DNA from: Symbiodinium natans
Taxonomy: Eukaryota > Sar > Dinophyceae > Suessiales > Symbiodiniaceae
Length of the DNA: 64,000 nt
Assembly: GCA_905221605.1 (NCBI GenBank)
Contig: CAJNDS010002121.1
Span: 207,501-271,500 of the forward strand
Direction of reading: 5' to 3'
A program made the translations under genes and the position numbers. Of this stretch, positions 1 through 10,910 are shown one piece after another (the stretch's first letter is position 1; each line of letters starts with the position of its first letter). Below the pieces are notes generated by a model that had not been told where the DNA came from, searched no databases, and was given only the letters and a program-made list of their open reading frames with translations.

Positions 1-120
1 TAAGCCCTAGGCACTGATTTCAGCACAGGCCCACACCCACGTCAGCCAACTGCTCACTTTAAGGGGGTATATGAGGGACCCCTAGAAGGGACCTTTAGTC
101 TTATTCCCCTATGTAAGCCC

Positions 121-219
121 TATATATACCTTATATAGTCCCTATACACCTAAGTAGCCCCCAAATGACCCCTAAATAACTCCTTAGGTCCCTTGTTAGG
201 GTTCCTCCTTTAGTCCAAA
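121..219. repeat. Dispersed repeat, copy A
   Basis: About 100 bp of T/A-rich sequence built from short TACCTTATATAGTCCC- and CCCCTAAATAAC-like motifs. It is similar along its length to 30080-30210, and both copies end in a CCTCCTTTAGTCC motif. No coding capacity is visible. It is probably a decayed non-autonomous element. Confidence 0.6.
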
Positions 220-914
220 GATCACTGTCATGTCCTGTCCTGAGGCTCAATGTTTCACGCCGTCTCCAAAACAGGCGGGGCATGCGTGTCTTCTTTGAAT
301 TCTAACCCCTAGACATTCCCTGCTCGGCCTTAACAGATCCACCCCAAGATTTGCACCTAGACATCCCAGAATGCCTGTCAAGCGCCACCCTGCCAGCCAC
401 AAATGTGGGTTAGAGTTTCGGTCTCAGGGGCCTTAAACCCCAAACCCTAAGCCAAGAGCATTCGGCTCTACACAGCCCTGGCAAGGTTTGCGGTGGAATC
501 CCTCACCTCCCTCCCCCCCCCCCGCCACAAAATAAACAAATGAACCTGAAATTCTTATAATTCCTTCAACAAATAGTTGTCATAAAAAGAATCCGAATGC
601 CCTTAATCGCAGTAACGAGAAAAATGCTGCAATGATTTTCACGGCAAGAACAATGACAATGACAACGTCAAACGCTGATAATGGGATTCCAAAATAGCAG
701 CAGCAACAACACTAATATGAAAAAGAAGAACACAAACATCTCAACAGTTACAAACGGAAAAGATTGGCTTATAGAAGGAGATGTAGTGCTAAGAACAAGA
801 ATATCATACTACTATACAAACCAATGCTGCTACTACTAGCCTTGGTACGGATAGAGAGAGCGAATAGTTTTTGTAGCGACAGTGGACATTGGAATGCGAA
901 TGGGCATACCCTAG
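220..914. other. Unassigned region before the CTA repeat
   Basis: An island at 230-420 is free of telomeric repeat. At 480-900 the sequence is A-rich, with CAA/AAT-rich stretches. I see no convincing exon, RNA gene or element here. Confidence 0.4.
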
Positions 915-936
915 ACTACTACTACTACTACTCCTC

Positions 937-1021
<85 letters not shown>

Positions 1022-1022
1022 G

Positions 1023-1085
<63 letters not shown>

Positions 1086-1090
1086 GCTAC
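915..1090. repeat. CTA trinucleotide microsatellite
   Basis: An almost pure run of about 57 CTA units with a few interruptions (TCC, CGA, TGC). It reads as poly-Tyr, poly-Leu or poly-Thr depending on frame. These open frames are artefacts of the repeat rather than genes. Confidence 0.95.
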
Positions 1091-1182
1091 GCGAAAGCTG
1101 CGGCCAGGGGGACCGACGAAGCCAGGACTTCAGAGCTCCTGTGACGGCCTGAGTGCTCTGTCTCGACGGCCTTTTGCATTGG

Positions 1183-1264
1183 CCCTAAACCCTAAACCCT
1201 AAACCCTAAACCCTAAACCCTAAACCCTAAACCCTAAACCCTAAACCCTAAACCCTAAACCCTA
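1183..1264. repeat. ITS array, (CCCTAAA)n
   Basis: About 11 perfect head-to-tail copies of the plant/dinoflagellate-type telomere heptamer, C-strand orientation on +. It is internal rather than terminal, since long unique sequence follows on both sides. Confidence 0.97.
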
Positions 1265-1302
1265 TGACCTAAACTAGGAGGCCTAAACCCTTCACCGGAA
1301 GT
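1261..1302 (+). repeat. 42-bp direct repeat, copy 1
   Basis: A 42-bp unit beginning CCTATGACCTAAACTAGG directly follows an ITS array. The same 42 bases occur exactly at 1551-1592, again directly after an ITS array. The pair brackets about 250 bp of otherwise unique sequence. Confidence 0.9.
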
Positions 1303-1550
1303 TCCCTGCTTGTGTATGAGCACCTGTATGAGGCATAGTTCCCGGTGTGTTTACCCCCATTGGAGCGCCAAACTTCCGAGGGCTTTAAAGTGGGGATGTT
1401 CAAAGGAAGTGTGTCCGCGCTTTTGCTTCTTCACTGGTTTGGTGACGTGTGTGACGTGACGCTTCGGAGAAGTCCTATCGAGGCATTTCCGACTGTCTTG
1501 CACCTTCCCATGAACCCTAAACCCTAAACCCTAAACCCTAAACCCTAAAC

Positions 1551-1592
1551 CCTATGACCTAAACTAGGAGGCCTAAACCCTTCACCGGAAGT
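1551..1592 (+). repeat. 42-bp direct repeat, copy 2
   Basis: Exact copy of 1261-1302, also preceded by (CCCTAAA)n. Either a segmental duplication with break points in ITS or repair-associated duplication could explain it. Confidence 0.9.
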
Positions 1593-2041
1593 GAGTATGT
1601 GAAGAAGGGTCACGACTTCCGAAACATACCAGTTTAAGGTTCCAGAGGCCACATGTAAACTCAGAAGCCCCATATGAAGCCCTTGTCTAGGCTGTGCTTG
1701 GACATACTTGTTACATAGTTCCTTCCATGAAATGATGCTCTTGCAAGCACAACTCAGCTTAAATTGAGTCATTTTCCAGTCTTCAACACACCCCTAAACC
1801 CTAAACCCTAAACTTTAGACCCTAAAAGCTCTTTTGCTTTTTGAAGCCCTGCCGCCTGAGGTACACCCGAGGTACAGAGCAGCAGGGCGTCGCAATTCTC
1901 GAATGAGAATGGGCACAAGCCGAGACCTCTCAGAGCCCGAGAACCTCGGGGGTTTAGGGTTTAGGGTTTAGGATGTAGGACTAGATGTTGGCATGATGCA
2001 GGGTGGTTTATGGTTCAGGTTTAGGGCTTAGGGTGCTGTCA

Positions 2042-2480
2042 TTCTTAGTCTCATGACTGCTTTACTATTATTTCTCTTATCATTATTAGTAGTATGATAA
2101 TTAGTAGTATTTGTTTATTCATTTTATGTTATTATTATCATGATTAATAGTCTTAGTATGATTATCGTTATGATTCGTGTATGATTAGTTTACAAAAATG
2201 ACCATCATTCCACGTACGTACGAACCTGCCCCCCTACCTGTGCATTAATATAACTGTATATACTTCTTTATACCTATTATATATTATATATATATGTGTG
2301 TGTGTGTGTGTATGCATGAATGGCTGAATTGGGGTTTGTGATGTGATTGACAGCATTTGTATGTTGTCTAACCCCAAATTTCGGGGCTTAGTTGACTAGG
2401 CGAATCACAAAAAAGCATTGTACGGCCTCTTATCGGGTCCGTGTTTATTCGTCGGGTCCATGTTTGATTCTTAAACCTGG
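2042..2480. other. AT-rich spacer with TA/TG microsatellite
   Basis: A T-rich stretch of TTATTATTA-like motifs, then a (TA)n(TG)n microsatellite at 2280-2312. No exon-like island is evident. Confidence 0.7.
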
Positions 2481-2840
2481 ACCCCTAAATCCGAAACCCT
2501 AAACCCTAAACCCTAAACCCTAAACCCTAAACCCTAAACCCAGAAGGGCCTCATAACTTCATCCGGGTTTCATATTCAGCGCTCAGGGTGCAGAGGTCGC
2601 TGCTGCATGTAATTGGTGCCTTAGTGCTCAGCCATTGACAGGCGCACCAGCGACATTCGGATCCCAACCCATTAGGGATTAGGGTTTAGGGTTTAGGGTT
2701 TAGGGTTTAGGGTTTAGGGTTTAGGGTTTAGGGTTTAGGGTGGTAGGACATGTCCGCACTCGACCCAGCCAAACCCTGCAAGACCTAAACGCGCAAGCCT
2801 GGACAGCACTCAGGCTCCTTTGGGTACCAAGTTTGGGATT

Positions 2841-3025
2841 ACCCCAAACCCTAAACCCTAAACCCTAAAACCCTAAAACCCTAAACCCTAAAACCCTAAA
2901 ACCCTAAAACCAACCCTAAACCCTAAAACCCTAAAACCCTAAAACCCTAAAACCCTAAACCCTAAACCCTAAACCCTAAACCCTAAAACCATAAAACCCT
3001 AAACCCCAAACCCCAAACCCTAAAC
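2841..3025. repeat. Mixed ITS array, CCCTAAA and CCCTAAAA
   Basis: Heptamers and octamers (CCCTAAA, CCCTAAAA, occasionally CCCCAAA) are intermingled. This contrasts with the pure arrays elsewhere and shows the unit length drifting within one array. Confidence 0.9.
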
Positions 3026-3161
3026 CCCGTGTGCAGGGACTCTAAAGAGCTTGCTGTCGGTCGTTTAGGTTTTCGGGGTTTGGGGTTTAGGGTTTAGGGT
3101 TTAGGGGTGAGAATTTAGGGCTGTAGGGTCTAGGGCCTAGGGTCTTGGATTTTGGGGACTT

Positions 3162-3317
3162 CTTGGTAGATCAGTGGTTTCCTGTTGCCATTTTTCGGCT
3201 TCCGGGTTCCCTAGGAAACCCTAAACCCTAAACCCTAAACCCTAAACCCTAAACCCTAAACCCTAAACCCTAAACCCTAAACATCTTGTTTCAGAACATG
3301 GTTGTTGGGCTACCAGG
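3162..3317. mobile_element. MITE, CTTGGTAG family, with internal ITS
   Basis: The left end CTTGGTAG.TCAGTGGT and right end GGGCTACCAG form an imperfect terminal inverted repeat shared with 15134-15243, 34698-34890 and 62078-62379. The left half also shares the TTTTTCGG..GGTTCCCT interior. A (CCCTAAA)9 array fills the middle, where the 15134 copy has none. Confidence 0.6.
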
Positions 3318-3904
3318 ACCTGACCCTAAAGCTTAAACCCCCTTCCTTGGTTTAGGGTTTAGGGTGTAGGGTTTAGGGTTTAGACTCATAAACCCTCAGC
3401 CCCTTATAGGGTTTAACAATGCGCCTGCGTCTGTTTGGAAATTCACTGGCTCGGTGGTCATATGGGAGAGAGACTGCGCGGTGGATTCTCGAAAGCACAA
3501 AACCCAAAACCCTAAACCCTATAAACCCTACACCCTGAACCCTATATAAACCCTAAACCCTAAACCCTATATAAACCCTAATTGGAGTTCTAGATCCTTG
3601 GCTATACCCTAAACCCTAAACCTTAAACCCTCATTAAGCCCAAAGCTAAGCCTTTAGAGTACTGGGTGCTACTGGTACTAGGAGCCTTATTCCACCCTTT
3701 TTAGGGCATAGCTTTGCTTATGAACCCTTTTAGAGTAAAGATGAAGGGGGGTTTTAGGGGTACCCTGAACTCGAAACCCTAACAGCCCTAACAATGGGTG
3801 TTGGGTTGGAGTCTTCGGGAGGCTTCAGCGAGCCTGCAGGCTCAGCATGTTCCACCACAGTGGTATCACATGTGCTGGCCTGTTTCTTTTCTAGAGTTCC
3901 AAGT

Positions 3905-4024
3905 ATGGGCCCTTAATTTGGGTCCCTTGTTATTTTCGCTTATATACAGTATATGTAATGGGAGCGAATACTTCGGATCCCTATAAATTATAAACAAGCG
4001 TAAGGGACCATACTAATGGCCCAT
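3905..4024. mobile_element. Short TIR element, 120 bp
   Basis: The ends ATGGGCCCTTAATTTGG and its imperfect complement CCATACTAATGGCCCAT form a terminal inverted repeat of about 23 bp around an AT-rich centre. No coding capacity. No clear target duplication. Confidence 0.5.
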
Positions 4025-4079
4025 GAGTCCAACCCTAAATCTCAGCAGTTTTGTGGCACTCGTCATTTAACGTAGAATC

Positions 4080-4175
4080 CGCCCAAAGTTACAAAGTTCT
4101 CCCTGACCGAGGTCGTAGACAAACTAGTTCTGTCAAGTGGCTGGCAGGAGCTTTTGCGCAGTCTGAGAGCAATCC
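4080..4175 (+). CDS. Candidate exon, unknown gene
   Basis: An ITS-free island with a 32-codon open + frame ending at ACA-G before a possible GC donor (CAG|GCAGC). It would encode a helical segment containing EVVDKLVLSSGWQELLRSLR. Good amino-acid composition but no recognised family. A minus-strand frame overlaps it. Confidence 0.3.
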
Positions 4176-5153
4176 TTTCTAATCCAACAGGCAGCAGCCA
4201 TTCGCCTGTGGCCACACCCTATTCCAATCCCTAAAGCCTGACCCATAGCACGTCTGAATGCCGATCTTGTATCACACAAGGCTTCAGTCATAAGTGCCGT
4301 TTTCATTCCCCATCTTGTGGGCCGACGTTCGGAAGGTTTAGGGTTGCGTGTTGGGGTTGAGCAGAGAGGCGCAGACAAGCCCCCAAACCGCCCAATGGCT
4401 GGACGAATGAAGCCCACACTCGGCAACCCATCTTCGCCGGTTTATACCTACACTTTCCCTTCACGATGCTGCAAACCCTAAGCCCTAAACCCTACACCCT
4501 CTAAATCCTAAGCCGCAAAAAAAGTAAGTATCTCATCTCTCAAGCCGAAAGCAAGTCCCCACCGGTATTCCCTGGCACCCTAAACGCCGTAAGGGTTTAA
4601 GGGAGCTTCGGGCTTGGGGCTTGGGGTTTAGGTAATCCCTCAACACCCTATAGTTCGCGAATGGGAATGTTCTCGGATCCTCCAAGCGCGAGTGACGTTT
4701 CAGTGTATGGAAGTGTACAGAGGCGAAAAACCGCGCGCAGCTGCGGACGCAGCTCTTAGTTAGGGTGTGGGGTTTAAGGTTTAGGGTTTAGGGTTTAGGG
4801 TTTAGGGTATCTGGTTTAGAGGTTTAGCAGGGTTTAAGGGTTTAAGGGTTCGGGTTTTGGGGTTTTGGGTCGAGCTTCTCAAGCCTAAGAGAGCTCGGCT
4901 TCTTCCCCGTTACAGGGTTCGAGCCCCTTTTGCGAATCCCAACAGGCGGCCAGGATACCGGACAAGCCCTAAACCTTCAACCCTAAGCCCTAACCCCTAA
5001 ACCCTAAACTCTATCTGCCCTTTGGGGATGGTGGAGAGGTATGTGGATCTAGTAAACAAAGGTTTTTGTTGTTGTTTTTTTTTTTGGGGGGGGGTGTTCC
5101 TCTTTGGCAAGAATTTCTACTTTTGGGGAGCCCGGTAAAAGCTCAATATAAAC

Positions 5154-5161
5154 GCCATAAC
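5154..5161 (+). repeat. Target-site duplication, left (GCCATAAC)
   Basis: The octamer GCCATAAC abuts the left terminal inverted repeat of the 5162-5816 element and recurs exactly at 5817-5824. Confidence 0.85.
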
Positions 5162-5816
5162 TTGGGTTCGGCCGGTCCACACTAACAGTCACCACCAGCA
5201 GACCCACAAATAAAAGCACCCGGTGAATGCCAAAAAATTGACTGAGATTCCTGCTATTCCTGGTGCTATTCCTGGTGCTATTTCTGGTGCTATTTCTGGT
5301 GCATTTTTTTGTGCTATTTCTGGTGCTATTTCTGGTGCATTTTTTTGTGCTATTCCTGGTGCTATTTCTGGTGCTATTTTTTGTGCTATTGTTTGTGCTA
5401 TTTCTGGTGCTATTTTTTGTGCTATTGTTTGTGCTATTTCTGGTGCTGTTGCTGGTGCTATGTGACTAACAATCACCATCAGCAGACCCACAAAAAACAG
5501 CACCCGGTAAATGCTAAGCTGCTAAAATTGACTGGGATTCCTGGTGCTATTTCTGGTGCTATTGTTTGGGCTATTTCTGGTGCTATTTTTTGTGCTATTC
5601 CTGGCGCTATTTCTGGTGCTATTTTTTGTGCTATTGTTTGTGCTGTTTCTGGTGCTATTTCTGCTGCTATGTGACTAACAGTCACCACCAGCAGACCCAC
5701 AAAAAGAAGCACCCGGTAAATGCTAAAATTGACTGGGATTCCTGGTGCTGTTTTTGGCCTGTGTGTTATAAGGCCACGGCGCTATTTGACTGTTAGTGTG
5801 GACCGGCCGAACCCAA
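5162..5816. mobile_element. Non-autonomous TIR transposon carrying a minisatellite
   Basis: Perfect 30-bp terminal inverted repeats (5162-5191 and 5787-5816, starting TTGGGTTCGGCCGG) are flanked by an exact 8-bp duplication GCCATAAC. An 8-bp duplication is typical of hAT-like elements, but the TIR does not resemble a family I know. The 655-bp body has no transposase. It holds about three long units, each made of a TAACAGTCACCACCAGCAG-like lead and a run of 12-bp GGTGCTATTTCT variants. Confidence 0.85.
5223..5760. repeat. Nested minisatellite inside the TIR element
   Basis: Runs of the 12-mer GGTGCTATTTCT and variants (GGTGCTATTGTT, GTGCTATTTTTT) sit in three higher-order units of about 210-290 bp. 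They are open in several frames on both strands (Ile-Ser-Gly-Ala or Ala-Pro-Glu-Ile repeats), simply because the unit length is a multiple of three. Confidence 0.9.
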
Positions 5817-5824
5817 GCCATAAC
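5817..5824 (+). repeat. Target-site duplication, right (GCCATAAC)
   Basis: Exact copy of 5154-5161 directly after the right terminal inverted repeat. It marks the element boundary and implies recent insertion. Confidence 0.85.
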
Positions 5825-6098
5825 CTTATAAATCCCGTTGTAACATCCCCAGTAAAAAACACTCCAAAAAACAGAAGCTGGCTGCTTGCGTTCTGGGCGT
5901 TTGGGAGCTTCAGTGGGGCTGAAGGTTGGCTCAGCCTGGCTTCCCCATTAGAAGGGGTTCGAGGGTTTAGGCAAAGACCCGAAACCAACCCCTAACCCTA
6001 CAGCCAATGCCCTAAACCCTACACCCTACACCCTAGACCAGCCTAAACCCTCAATCCTTAAACCCTAAACCCCGAGCTCAGACTTTGCTTTTCTGCAG

Positions 6099-6170
6099 GC
6101 AGCAGCTTATAGCCTGGACCCTCATGCCAGGCGGATAGCTGGCTTTGGCAATGACTCGCGGGTGGTGCAG
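6099..6170 (+). CDS. Candidate exon, unknown gene
   Basis: A strong acceptor (gactttgcttttctgcag) precedes a 24-codon open frame containing YSLDPHARRIAGFGNDSRVV. It ends at GTGCAG before GCCGG, a possible GC donor. No family recognised. The polypyrimidine tract makes this one of the better candidate exons upstream of LSM14. Confidence 0.4.
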
Positions 6171-6429
6171 GCCGGATTTGGGCCTCAGAGTTTAGGGTTT
6201 GGGGTTCCCAAACCCTAAACCCCTAAACCCGCCCGCCACCCCTCTCACCTCTGTTGGGGTAGGCGGGCGCAGTCGAGCGCTCAGCGAGACCACGGCAGGC
6301 TCTGCTAGGCTGCAGAGCCTGCTAGGCACACTCCTGAGAGGGTCGCCTAGCTAGAGTCGCCTAGCTCGTCTCAGATATATATCAGAACCCTAAACCCCAG
6401 GAACGGGTCCTTTTCAATTCCTGGCGGCC

Positions 6430-6755
6430 CCTGGCCCTGGCCCTAGCCCTGGCCCTAGCTTTGGCTTGGGGTTGGCGGTCCTGGTTCTGGCCCTGGGGCC
6501 CTGCCTGACCTAGCCCTGGCCCTGGCCCTGACCCTGGTGCTGGCCCTGGCTCTGGCCCTGGCCCTGGCCCTACCCCTGGCCCTACCCCTGGCCCGGCCCC
6601 GGCCCCGGCCCTGGCCCTGGCCCTGGCCCCGGCCCCCGCCCTGGCCCTGGCCCTGGCCCTGCCCCTGGCCCTGTCCCTGGCCCTGGCCCTGGCCCTGCCC
6701 TGGCCCTGGCCCTGGCCCTGGCCCTGGCCCTGGCCCTGGCCTGGCCCTGACCCTG
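6430..6755. repeat. GGCCCT hexanucleotide satellite
   Basis: About 50 units of GGCCCT/CCTGGC with point variants. It is open on both strands (Leu-Ala, Pro-Gly, Gly-Gln runs) because the unit is six bases. I do not treat those frames as genes. Confidence 0.95.
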
Positions 6756-6775
6756 GCGGCCTTGAACCCTCCCAG

Positions 6776-7340
6776 TCGGACCTTCAGCAGGGTGGCCTCA
6801 AACCCTTCCACTGGCAGAAAGCTGCCAAAGAAGGCCCTGAACCTGATTTTTGCAATTGCGGAGACTCTTCACGCCCTGAAATTTTCTGTGAGAGGGCCCT
6901 TCGGCCCAGACCGCCCCCTCTGCGCAAAACCTGAGGGGTTTTTTTTTTTTTTTTGTTTTTTGCCCCCAAGTAACCTCCGAAATCAAGGGACAACCTCGGC
7001 ACCCCCTCAAAGTCGCAAATGTCCCAGGCAGTGCCAGTAAGCAGGGGGGCCTTAAACCCTTCCAGTGGGCAGAAGGCTGCCAAAGAAGGCCCTGGAGCTC
7101 CTGGAGCTGACAGGAAGCCCTGAAAGGTCCGACCCCTCGCTTTGACCGCTCTAGTGAGTTTCGTTCTCTGGCCAAGTGAGCTTCGGCGTGCGGGGGATTC
7201 TTGCAAAACCTGCAGACTCTTCACACCCTGAATTTTCTGTGAGAGGGCCCTTCGGCTTAGACCGTCCCCTGCGCAAAACCTGGGGGGGGGGGGTCCTTTG
7301 CCTTCTGCCCCCAAGTGACCTCCGAAGGCAAGGGACACCC
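6776..7340. repeat. Diverged tandem duplication
   Basis: Two units (about 6776-7036 and 7045-7335) share the order AAACCCTTCCA..GGCAGAA.GCTGCCAAAGAAGGCCCTG, then GACTCTTCAC.CCCTGAA.TTTTCTGTGAGAGGGCCCTTCGG, then CTGCGCAAAACCTG and a homopolymer run. A 236-codon frame on the minus strand crosses both but shows no domain; I regard it as chance. Confidence 0.75.
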
Positions 7341-7915
7341 TTGGCTCAAAGCCGCAAACAAAGCAATGCTGGACAGGTGCCCTCTGGCCCCAGATGACCT
7401 CCGACTTCCAGTGTGCCATGTGACCCCCCAAGAAATCGCCAACAGCTCGCCTCAAGTCCGGCAAGAGTTCACGACTCGCAAATGTCCCAAGCATTTGCAG
7501 TGTTTTATCTTAATGTGCTCTGAACATGTTCGATATGTGAAATTTTAATGGCTGGCTTGGCTTTGGCTGGCTCCGGTTTGGTTTCGTGATGAGTATTGTT
7601 TGGGTGGCCTCGGGGTGGGCATGTCTTCACACTACTGCGTTCAGCTGACCAATGCTACACCCTAAACCCTAAACCCTAAACCCTGAACCCTAAACCCTAG
7701 AGGGCTTAGGGTTTAGAGTTTAGGGTTCTACAATTCGTTGAGCCCTGAGCATCCACCCCAAAACCCGTACACGGCAAGAACCCCAACCGTAAAGCCGTAA
7801 ACCTTAAACTGGCCCCAAGCCCTGAACCCTAAGCCCTAAATCCTGAATCCTGAACCCTAAACCCCAAACTATACCCTAAACCCTACACCCTAACTCTCCT
7901 CCGTCATGTGCTGAG

Positions 7916-7975
7916 GTTCGCAAGACAAGCAGCTGAGTGAGTTCTGCCCTGCCCTCGCTAGGCGCTTTGATGCAG
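7916..7975 (+). CDS. Candidate exon, unknown gene
   Basis: An open frame of about 19 codons containing SQDKQLSEFCPALARRFDA lies between a CTGAG acceptor-like site and GCAG. No family recognised. Confidence 0.3.
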
Positions 7976-8089
7976 GGTTTTGAGATTTAGGAAGAGATTG
8001 GGCTTGGGTTTAGGGATTTTGGGTACCCTAAGCCCAACCTGCACCATCTAATAAACCCTCACGCCCAATACCTTTCTGGCAAACCTTCA

Positions 8090-9050
8090 ATGGCACTGAT
8101 GAGCAGCTCTCGCGTGTAATCGCAGACGGGCATTCATCCTAGCATCACTGTGCGCCGCCAGTTCTTCCCCATGCGGGCAGCGCAGTTTTAATATCGGCAG
8201 CGGCAGGCAAGCCAGCGACTGGCTGTTGGCCACGAAGACTTCGTAAGTACCCATTGAGGTGGAGGTGACGCGGAGGGCGTGTACCCGTGTCCCTCCGTGG
8301 CTGGGAGTGCAATCAACCAGTGACCCTGACTCTCAGCCTGCAATGCTGCCTTCTATCGCCTGTTGACCGCAGCAAGCGTGACTATGGCTCCAAACCAGAT
8401 GAGGCTTGTAATCTGCCGCTAGGAAGTGTATTTCCAGCCCGCGTGCTCTGCAGGAAGCTTGCCACTGCTGAACATCCTCCAGGGGGAGGCGAGGGTGGTC
8501 GCGTCACTGAGCAAATAACTTAACCTGCACCGTACAGGCAAGCTTGAGGAAGTGAGTCACGTGGTTACCCACAAGTGCCTCGATCGGATCAAGGTTCCTA
8601 GGCGTCCAGCCGGTACCATCGTGGGGGGCACCAAGAAGCTGCCGCAGTGCTGTCGGAGGAAGATCGATACACAGCGCCATGTCTCAACGCTACTCAGGCG
8701 GCCGGTTCGGATGAGCCTGCCGTCTGTAAATGGCCTTGCCAGGCATTTTGGGTCAGCTTCAAGCAGGCTAGGATTAGCGCTGCTTGCTGTTTTGAGCCAG
8801 GTGAAGGCGAGGTTTTGTTTCTGAAAATGCAGGGCTTAAGACCCTGCAACCCTACATAAGTAAGTTGAAGCCAGTGGCTGGCAGCGCTTGGAACCTCGAC
8901 GACCCGTGGGGGCTGGCAGTGCCCATGGACCAAGCAGTCCGATGCCCAGCGTGCAAGAAAAGGGTAGCCATCGCTGGAAGAACATCGGCACAGATGAGAA
9001 CAAGCATTGCAATGGAAGAATGCGAGACTGAGGGTGTCTGCAACGTACCC
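8090..9050 (+). other. 960-bp ITS-free island with overlapping open frames
   Basis: This is the longest repeat-free stretch before the RCC1-like gene. Frames at 8287-8523, 8552-8824, 8605-8859 and 8865-9053 are open on +, and possible acceptors occur at 8328, 8538 and 8609. One frame has a CPACKKR zinc-ribbon-like pair of cysteines near 8940. I cannot join the frames into one product or name a family. Confidence 0.35.
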
Positions 9051-9117
9051 TAAACTTAGGGTTCGGGGTTTAGGGGCCCTAAACCCTAAACCCTAAACCC
9101 TTATAAAACTTTAGGGT

Positions 9118-9195
9118 CCAGGCCTCTGAAGTCCTTGGTAGGGCAAAGTTTTCGGCGCCGGCCGAAGGCCTGGGAGAATCGCTGGGCTGGCAGTC
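9118..9195 (+). CDS. Candidate exon, unknown gene
   Basis: A 26-codon frame containing VLGRAKFSAPAEGLGESLGW is bounded by ITS. Composition is coding-like; no family recognised. Confidence 0.3.
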
Positions 9196-10590
9196 TTCCA
9201 AGCCCCCTAAACCCTAAACCCGAGACCCTAAACCCTACACCCTACACCCTAAACCCTAAATCCTAACCCTAAACCCTAAACCCTAAGCCCTAAGCCCTAA
9301 ACCCCCCACCGTAAACCCTAAAGTCCTAACCCAAGCCTCTCCACAGTACGGGCCTGCTGAGCTCAACGGCGAAACTCCCATGTCTCTGCATGCTGTGTAG
9401 CGCTGGCCTGCCCCAAAAAGCTGCGATTGTGACTTTGGGATCAGGATTCAGGGGCTGTAGTCCTCGTGTAGTCCTTATACGACTCAGGAAGCCCTAAACC
9501 CGAAACCCTAAAGCCTTTACCCGACGCCTTCTAAACCTTCTGGCTTAGAGGGCTCGGGGTGCGGGGTTTGGGGTTTAGGGCTTCGTTTTAGGATGCGTGG
9601 GGATATGTGGGGATGTGAGGATGTTCGGGTGAGCTGCCGGGGCTTTGTACCCCCCCCAGGTGAGTTTAGGGTTTAGACGTTTAGTATTTTGTAGTTTCGG
9701 GGCCTACGTAGCTAGCTTGGATTATAAGGTGCTATATACAATCCCGCAACGGTTTCGAATTTGGTACTTTATATCCCCCTGTACCCTGTAGAAGGGCTGA
9801 TTTAGAGCACCTGGCCCCCATTGCTTTGAGGGTCATACATTAAACCCTGAACCGAGTTGGGAGGGTTGAAGAGGGAACCTGGTCAGAACATGGGTCGCAG
9901 GTAAGCCCTACGACGCCATCTTACTTTGGGGGTCTTGCCCTGAGGGGGTTCATGGGGGGTAGGGAACCTGTATATATATATATATATATAATTCCCCCAT
10001 ACCCTGCTGAGAACCAGATTCTTAGGGAGTTTCGGGTTTGGCGTTCAGGGTTGAAGTTTAGGGGTTTTGGGTTTAAGGTTTAGGGTTTAGGGTTTAGGGC
10101 TACCCCTATATGCCCACTCACCTCTGGACCCCTTGTGGGCTCTCGGCTCAAAAAGGAGATCGGGGCCAGGGGGCCCGAGGGGGGACCAGGTACTGCCCAA
10201 GTCCCAGGCCTGGCTGAGGGCGTTTAGGTCAACTAGGGTTTAGGGTGTCGGGTTTAGGGTTTAGGGTTTAGGGTTGGAGTTTGTATAGAGTTTAGGGTTT
10301 GTACAGGGTTTGGTGTCTAGGGTTTACCTCGGGCCCATTCAGGGTTAGGGCAGCCTGGCGCGCAGCAGTCGAGCTCCCAACTTCCAACCCTTGAGTTTTC
10401 ACCTTGTAAAGCCTAGTCAGCACTCAACACCTAAACCCTAAATCGTAAAACCTAACCCTAAACCCTCACCCTAAACCCTAAACCCCTTCACCTTGTCCCT
10501 AATCCCTCCTGATCCACCAAACCCTCAACCCTCCTAAACCCTAAAAAGCTGCTCCGACACAAGGCGCCGGGAGAAGGAGATTCTCCGGCC

Positions 10591-10610
10591 ATGTCGAGCA
10601 ACCCGACGCC
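10591..10610 (+). CDS. LSM14: LSM14/Scd6-like protein, exon 1 (start)
   Basis: The ATG in GGCCATGTCG starts MSSNPTP and ends in CC before a GT donor (CC|GTGCCC). Joined to exon 2 it gives the family's conserved opening (short Ser/Thr/Pro lead then YIGSKISL). LSM14/Scd6/RAP55 proteins bind mRNA and decapping factors in P-bodies and stress granules and repress translation. The spliced six exons cover the LSm domain, the conserved IIFRGQDIKDL segment and a DPAIL motif. FDF and TFG boxes were not found, so the 3' part is missing or unrecognised. Confidence 0.75.
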
Positions 10611-10764
10611 GTGCCCTGTAGGGTGTGGTCTTGCCCTAAACCCTACGCCCCAAACCCTAAACCCTAAACCCTAACCCTAAACCTTAAACTCAGGGAAGCA
10701 GTGGTGTTTTGCGGCCACAAGGATAGACTCCAAACCCAAAACCCTACGTGGTCACTTCTCGAAG

Positions 10765-10837
10765 TTATGGTCCCATCTGGGGTTTGCTATTATTAGGCGG
10801 CCCGGAATACTTAGGGTACCCAAGAAGGGGACCATAA
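10765..10837. mobile_element. MITE, ATGGTCCC family, in LSM14 intron 1
   Basis: The ends TTATGGTCCC and GGGGACCATAA are inverted repeats, with an inner GGGTACCCAAGAA motif. Related copies lie at 26217-26300 and 53529-53600. 73 bp, non-coding. Confidence 0.5.
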
Positions 10838-10910
10838 TGCTAGTTCGTGGACATGCCCTAATCCCTGAACCCCAAACCCCTATAAGGCCCCCCTTCCCCC
10901 CCACCACCCC

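Noticed and set aside
764-1152. Poly-Tyr and poly-Leu proteins
   Set aside because: They are translations of the CTA microsatellite; a three-base unit keeps frames open without coding meaning.
1183-1264. Chromosome end (true telomere)
   Set aside because: Arrays are short, occur in both orientations across the whole window and lie inside genes.
4133-4426. Minus-strand 97-codon gene
   Set aside because: Overlaps a plausible + strand exon, spans ITS, and no family is recognised.
4870-4960. tRNA gene suggested by GGGTTCGAGCCCC
   Set aside because: A T-arm-like motif only; no acceptor stem, anticodon arm or D arm could be folded around it.
5189-5712. Ile/Ser/Gly/Ala- and Ala/Pro/Glu-repeat proteins on both strands
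   Set aside because: They come from the 12-bp minisatellite inside the TIR element; both strands are open for the same arithmetic reason.
6455-6811. Pro/Gly/Gln-rich protein frames
   Set aside because: Product of the GGCCCT hexamer satellite, open on both strands.
6784-7494. 236-codon minus-strand gene
   Set aside because: It crosses a diverged tandem duplication and homopolymer runs, has no recognisable domain, and all supported genes lie on the other strand.
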